64,000 bases of DNA from contig OW799233.1 of NCBI GenBank assembly GCA_941918925.1, positions 2,348,001 through 2,412,000 on the forward strand. Reading direction: 5' to 3'. The DNA is from Phyto melanocephala. Its lineage: Eukaryota > Arthropoda > Insecta > Diptera > Rhinophoridae. Below, piece after piece: positions 58,698 to 64,000 of this stretch. Position numbers and translations under genes: made by a program. The notes beneath the pieces were generated by a model. It made no database searches, was not told the origin of the DNA, and was given only the letters and a program-made list of their open reading frames with translations. Numbering within the stretch: position 1 is the stretch's first letter; every line of letters begins with the position of its first letter.

Positions 58698-59290
58698 AGT
58701 AAATCAAGAGAAACAATGGACCTTTTAAAAGAAAAATTCGAAAATCACATTATTTCTGTTAGAGGACAAATGAATGGGCCTCTAATGTCGTCCGCTTTGA
58801 CACCTTGAGAATATATTTTGTGGGATTTTTTAAATCGAAAGTGCATAGCGATAATTCCACAATTAATCATGTTGTTGGCAACACTTTATACAAAAATGTG
58901 ATTGAGAATTTTGGTAAATGATTGGTTGCCTGTCCCTTGACCAATATAATTTTTAATTTTAAACTGGAACCTATTTGTAATAAACTGAAAAAAAATAAAT
59001 GTTTCTTATATCTCAAAATCTAAATGCTTTTTTAAAAAAAATATTCATTATATAAGAAGTATGTTACAGATACTTGGTATTCATATTTGTACTTTTTTAA
59101 CTAATAAAAGCATAAACGAAATGTCATCTTAACTGGTGATAAATTCACAAAATTATCTCTGAAGTGATTTAAAAAAGAATTGGTTTTCATCAAAGAAATT
59201 GTTTTGGAATATGAAAGCACAATAAATCTTAAGGGCTTTCTTGAGCATTTTAGTTAATGCCTAGCGTATTCTGATTATAAATAATAGACA

Positions 59291-59356
59291 TCGCTGGTTT
59301 AGAGCGTTGAAATGTTAAACCATAAGCTCTGATTCAAATCCCGTGTGAGACTTGCT
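59291..59356 (+). pseudogene. tRNA-like relic (SINE or tRNA pseudogene)
   Basis: CTGGTTTAGAGCGTTGAAAT, then GTTAAACC, then CTCTGATTCAAATCCCG. This parallels the D-arm, anticodon loop (GTTAA) and T-arm of tRNA-Asn(GUU): TTGGTTAGCGCGTTCGG, CTGTTAACCG, GGTTCGAGTCC. GATTCAAATCC matches 9 of 11 positions of the pol III B box. The acceptor stem is not recognisable, so it is not a working tRNA. Confidence 0.4.
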
Positions 59357-59683
59357 AGCTAAAATGTATTTTAAAAATTTGTTTTCTCTAACAATAACTA
59401 GTCTTTACACTAGTATAAAACTATGTTACTACTTTAGTTAATTTATCTGCAGGGTAATAATTACACAAATGAACGGATCTTTAGTTTTAGCTTACAAACA
59501 CAATATAAATATTTATATGTTTGCTTGAGAGAATGTGTTAGCAAAATGAGGTACTAAAGGAAGAACATCCAATCCAAAAAACTAATTCATAAACTCGTAA
59601 TTAAAAATGTAAATAAATGAAGAGCTCCCAAAAAAAAAAAAAAAAACTGCATATTCGTATCATATTGCCTTGCATTACACATA

Positions 59684-60413
59684 CACGCAAAGAAAAACCA
59701 TGGTTATGACATGATCACGACGGTCATATTATTTTTTCTAAAACAATATTTGGTTGTCGAAAACAAGTAATAGTTATTTTTGTTTCATTTCATCATATAT
59801 TTTGTCACGATAATCAAGCATTTGTTTGAATTGTATCATTTAATGATTACTTTTCGTAAAAATTTCAAAATGGTTATCATTTAAAAATAGTATGATGTAT
59901 AAAAATTAGTTTGACAAAAATAACATTATATTCAAAATCATTAAAAATTAAAAATAATCATTAAATAATAAGTGAGACAACAGTATGATTACAAAATAAT
60001 CAAGCTATGATTTTTTTTAATAATAATTTGATTTCAATTGTTCTTCTTCTTGCTGAATAAATTTTTATTAATTTAAAAGTTTGTGATGTCAAAAAAAGGA
60101 AAAAAAATTTTGAAAAATTAAAGAAAATTTCAAAATAAACGAGAAAATGTAAAAAAATATTGGTAAAAAATTGCAATTAAATTGGTAAGTACAATAAATA
60201 TGTGTATGTTACGCAAAAGACAATAATTTGCCGTAAAAAAGCAAAGATTGTCGATTTTAATTGTAGTCATACATATGACTATTGAATGATACTTTAATTA
60301 AAAATAATAATGATAACCGGTAACCATTATTATTTTAAACATAATCATACAATTCAATCATAGTATGTTGCTCTTCGATTATGGTTACCACAACCATATT
60401 TTTTCTTTGCGTG
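59684..60413. mobile_element. TA-flanked MITE (Tc1/mariner-like), 730 bp
   Basis: Flanked by TA on both sides (59682-59683, 60414-60415). Terminal inverted repeat CACGCAAAGAAAAA is identical at both ends for 14 bp, with looser continuation (ATGGTTATG against ATGGTTGTG). The interior is non-coding and packed with ATGATT/AATCAT and GGTTACC/GGTAACC motifs plus a TAGTCATACATATGACTA palindrome. The TA duplication points to Tc1/mariner mobilisation. Confidence 0.8.
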
Positions 60414-60599
60414 TATAAATATACACACATACATATGCAATTCTTACGTAGAAGAAGACGACACAACAGGGACTGTATTTAAAATTGTGGACAGAAAAAA
60501 ATAACAAGTGGCGCTAATATAATAAAAAAAAAATTTTCTAAAAAATTAAAAAAAGAAAAAAAAAAATTGTTGACTTGAGTGTTGGAAATCTTTACGTGA

Positions 60600-60940
60600 A
60601 CCTGTATAAATTTTCCTGTTGATTGGAAAAACTGTTATCCGTCAAGGGGCTACCGCCAGTACTAATACACATTTGCCCCCTTTTGGTCGCAATTTGCATT
60701 ACTTTTTGCATAATTTCCAGCGATCATTGCTGCCACGAGTACGCCGCAACGGCTTTTCGTGCATCACACGTAAATTTTTACTGCCCTAGAAAAGAAAATT
60801 TTGTTTATGCGTCGGATCGCTCATGATGATTTTTATACTCAAAACCTTTATTCCTCGCTCTTGCGGAGTATAGCGTTCCGTTGCTTATCTGTTTGTATAA
60901 ACTTAAGCTGTGTTGTTGGCGAAGTATAATATTATTATCG
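60600..60940. other. GC-richer block of unknown origin
   Basis: GCCACGAGTACGCCGCAACG and neighbouring sequence stand out from the AT background. A plus-strand frame (60623-60826) has a hydrophobic N-terminal half but no recognised domain. TTTATACTCAAAACC and CTTGCGGAGTATAGCG suggest a repeat end on the minus strand. Confidence 0.25.
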
Positions 60941-62449
60941 TAAAACGCCGTTTGCAAAAATTACAGCAAATTACCTTCCATTAGGATAATTAATTTTGGC
61001 CCATTTTGGCCATATTTTTAGTTTTTTTTAAATTTTTTTAAAATATATTTGTTTGAATATCTAACCAATATTGTTTGCTTATTAAAGAAAAACAAATTAA
61101 AATAAAATAAATTACAATACGCATGCAAATGCATTTAAAATATTACATTATTTAAATGTTCATAATTGAAATGTCATGTTTTTTTGTGACATTTATACAT
61201 TCAGAATATCTATGATTTCTTTAATAATAAATTTTTTTAATCGAATAATAAAGATTTTTGTGATTTAGGCGCATATTTTTCAGTTATTAATTTACGAAAT
61301 ACGTTCTTCAGCTATAATTTTAAGCTCACTCACTGCTTGCAGTGGTGTTCTTTTTAATGGCAAAGTAGCAACATATTTTATGAATTTTAATTTTTGTACT
61401 TTGGCTCTGTTGTGTTCTTTTAATCTAAAAGGGCAGTTGTAACAAGTATATTTTTTGTATCCTTCTATGCAGAACATGTGTAAAATTCGGTGTATTAAAG
61501 TGAAGAACACACATATACAAATATGCGCAAGTGTGTGTGTGTGTGTGTTTGTAAAAAGTTGAGTACGAGAAATTTGGAAAATATAAAAAAATAAAGAAAC
61601 AAGCGGAATATGGTTGCCTCTTCATTATTTTTTAAATCTACTGCAGTATGATGCTGTTGATGACTCTTTCTGTCCTCGTAAAGTTTTGCCTTGAGTTTAT
61701 TTGTTTTTTGTATTTAAAATATGAATTTTATATATTTAATTTATTTTCTAGTTGTTTGTCGAAAAAAAAACCGAAATATTTATTTAAGTGTAAACTTTAA
61801 AACATGTTACGAAATCTTTGTGCACTTTTATTATTTTAAATCATCGTGATGAATGAAAATGGAAAAAAAAGGAAATTCATTTCTTTTTTTATTTATTGCG
61901 TGATGATGCATAGAGATATTTTTATACGCTTTTTATGGATAACAAATGTAAAGTATCGGCTATAAAAATGTTGTTATCCTTTCTAGCAAGGTTTAAAGAA
62001 CCAAAACAAATACAGGGGCAACGTGTGACTGCTAAAAAAATCTGCAAATTATATATTTGTCCATTTTAGTGGACGTTGCTCAGGAAATTAAAATTAAAGG
62101 AAATTCATTATCCCAGCAAACATATTTCTTAGGCTGTCTTTAAAAGTAAATAAATTTTAAAATTTCCATTTTTAACTCAATTAAGGATTATTTCGGAAAA
62201 TATTAAAATAATCTGAAAAATATAAGAAAGTAATCAGAGTCAGTCAAATTCGATATCATATTCTACACCATAAAATGATAAAAAATAGTGGATACTGAAA
62301 TTATGTTAAAAGTGTGTGCGTTCGTTGGCTAGTTAGTTATGATGGCATTTCAATACTCCTGAATACTAGAGTGGAGTCTGTATGACATCGTTTTGACAAG
62401 ACCACATCGCTTGCTTGATTTGATATCTTTTAAAATCAGTATAAGATAG
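60941..62449. other. spacer with a (GT)n microsatellite
   Basis: (GT)n at 61530-61548. A minus-strand open frame at 61292-61510 includes YTCYNCPFRLKEHNRAKVQK, a cysteine pair reminiscent of a zinc-finger start, too little to assign. Confidence 0.4.
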
Positions 62450-62640
62450 ACTAGATCTATCCTGAAGCTATGAGTTATCTCACGACATCATTCAGTCTTA
62501 CCCCATATATATTAGAGAAGTTATCAAGGCGTTTTCAGAGAATGTGAAAATCGAATACCTCTCCAAATTTATATAGGTCCAAGAATGATTCCGAGAAACT
62601 CCAAGTCGGTTTTCATATTTTGTGTGCATAAACAGTTTTG
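62450..62640 (-). pseudogene. LINE 3' remnant related to the 17.7-kb copy
   Basis: GAGTTATCTCACGACATCAT and CAGTCTTACCCCATATATAT (plus strand) parallel GAGATATCTCAGCTTATCTT and CAGTCTGACCTCATATTTCT at 17724-17763. The minus-strand peptide pieces TDLEFLGIILGP and IRFSHSL match the tail seen there. Highly decayed. Confidence 0.35.
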
Positions 62641-64000
62641 TTTTTTAAACAAATATGAAATTGTCTTCTGTTTAATTTGGGATCCTCTTTTGAAGGAAAG
62701 CTACAAGAAATAAAAGCAAAAAAAACTCTTCATTGTTTTAAAAACTTAAATACCGGTAGGATAGCGTTAGAGAGTTTTTAGAAGCCACACGTTTTAGTGC
62801 AGCCTTTCAAGTTACAATACACTCAAACTTGTTTATTAACACCATTAGACTTTTCGAACTTGAAACCGTCTTGATAAAAATTTTTTTCATTCAAGTCGTG
62901 AGTCAACTTAATGGTCATGTAAAACAGATAATTTTCATTTTTGCACGTATCTACTTGTAAAAATAAATATTCTTTCACAAATAATTTTAACTAAATTTTC
63001 GTCGGGATATTGGTGCAGTTATCATTTGTATGGTACATTATATTTAGTTCTACTATTTTTGACGCTCAAAGTGATATTTGGTACGACGGTCACAGTTTGA
63101 CCACAAAAGAAATGCTAGTATTTCTTTAACATTTTTAAACTCTCTAAAATTTTTCTTTTCTTTATATGAATGAGAGTGTAAGTTATATAACAAAATGGTT
63201 TCACTTAACAAGTTTGGTAAAACTGTCGATAAATATGTGGGCGCATAATCAATATTTCTTATTAATAATATACAACACTCATACGCCATGTTGTTGGAAC
63301 CAAAAATAATTTTGTATTTAATTCATTATGCTTTTAGTGCAACTTCGCTTTATATTTATCATTCTGTAGTATGCGTTTTGTTTCTTATTAGCGGCCAACA
63401 CATCGTTTGTATGCTTATAAGAATAAAAAATATACAATCTTTTGATCCAGACTATTTTAATCTTTTCTGCGTCATCAACATATTGCAGCATGTCAAAGGT
63501 AATTTTGTTATCTTGGGAAAAAATTTCCCTTAGCAAACAACACACACAACAATTAAAATATTAATTGCTTCTAAAGGCTTTTATTGAATTTTATGCGTAT
63601 TTTTTTTTTCAGAAAATTATAAATTAAAAATGTTATTTCTGCCGAAAAGTTAAAAAGCAAAACATCTTTATGCATGTTATTTTTGATACATATAAAAAAA
63701 GGATTATTAAAGTTCAAAATATCAGGTCAAGTTTGAAAGCTTAAAAAAATTACCTCAGAACTTAAAATTTAAAATCTTATTTCAAATGTTTGTCTTCTTG
63801 ATTGGTGAGTAACTCAATCACGAACACAACCGCAGTTTAACCAATTTCTTACTGTAAATAAAATTCACTGACAATTTTAACCTTAAGTTAAAGTCAATAC
63901 TTAATTAAAATTATTTCTTAACAACTGTCCAAAACAGTTAAAAAAACATATTACTTTGTTCATTAACTGATTTTTCTTTTTCTTTATACTTCTTGAATTG
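62641..64000. other. AT-rich end of window, no exon seen
   Basis: The plus frame at 63288-63533 is opposed by a minus frame at 63318-63545; neither has a domain or splice context for the dipeptidase C-terminus. Confidence 0.4.

Larger units (their letters stand above)
49822..64000 (+). other. dipeptidase last intron (open-ended) filled with repeats
   Basis: The donor GTAAGT at 49822 opens an intron whose acceptor I cannot find. I looked on the plus strand for a phase-0 exon carrying the usual [12 protein letters not shown] tail and found none. Listed separately are the repeats it appears to contain. Confidence 0.45.

Noticed and set aside
60713..60790. Candidate dipeptidase last exon (TTTCCAG then RSLLPRVRRNGFS and a stop)
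   Set aside because: In the correct phase the peptide has no resemblance to the M19 C-terminal tail; it is more likely repeat sequence.

Overview
The window is AT-rich nuclear DNA from an insect, most likely a higher (probably calyptrate) fly. Reasons: a fly-type fructose-bisphosphate aldolase with a separate terminal exon, a membrane dipeptidase gene with GT-AG introns up to several kb, abundant short simple repeats, and interspersed repeats carrying the GGGTATATATAGG and TCTGTCCGTCTG phrases I associate with fly genomes. Species cannot be fixed from the sequence alone.

Two protein-coding genes can be reconstructed. (1) Aldolase lies on the minus strand at 948-2627. It has three coding exons (1829-2627, 1557-1756, 948-1043) giving a complete 364-residue enzyme, and its 5' leader lies upstream behind an intron (acceptor at 2648-2650; candidate leader exons end at 4867 or 8454). 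(2) A zinc-dependent membrane dipeptidase (peptidase family M19) lies on the plus strand. Nine coding exons from 35126 to 49821 encode 385 residues, with all expected zinc ligands. Its C-terminal exon was not found and probably lies beyond 64000. The two genes share no pathway: one is glycolytic and cytosolic, the other a secreted or membrane-bound hydrolase.

Nearly everything else is repeat-derived. 1-950: two hairpin-forming inverted repeats downstream of aldolase. 2.6-8.5 kb: aldolase 5' intron, with a 101-bp-period duplication. 8.6-14.3 kb: non-coding, with a third hairpin at 10.2 kb beside a truncated Helentron-like repeat. 14.4-16.2 kb: decayed copia retrotransposon. 17.7-18.5 kb: LINE 3' end with an RNase H remnant. 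19.86-20.85 kb: hAT-like element with an 8-bp target duplication, apparently containing a complete 276-bp Helitron. 21.4 kb: mariner-like scrap. 24.1 kb: repeat-associated ORF remnant. 24.56-25.65 kb: decayed Helitron with helicase remnants. 28.5-29.96 kb: two Helentron-like elements in opposite orientation. 30.2-31.0 kb: LINE endonuclease/RT remnant. 32.7-33.1 kb: mariner transposase pseudogene.

35.1-64 kb is the dipeptidase gene. Its introns hold a palindromic tandem repeat (41.4 kb), an unidentified 132-codon ORF (41.6 kb), mariner and integrase-like scraps, and a hAT-like element with an 8-bp target duplication (50.7 kb). Further on are two more Helentron-like copies (52.0 and 53.1 kb), a Helitron-like element with four internal repeats (54.5 kb), a 9-bp minisatellite (58.6 kb), a tRNA-like relic (59.3 kb) and an intact 730-bp TA-flanked MITE (59.7 kb). 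No CRISPR array, rRNA or intact tRNA gene was seen. The most notable unexplained structures are the three pre-miRNA-sized hairpins, the internal module that sits in opposite orientations in two copies of one repeat family, and the nested hAT/Helitron insertion.
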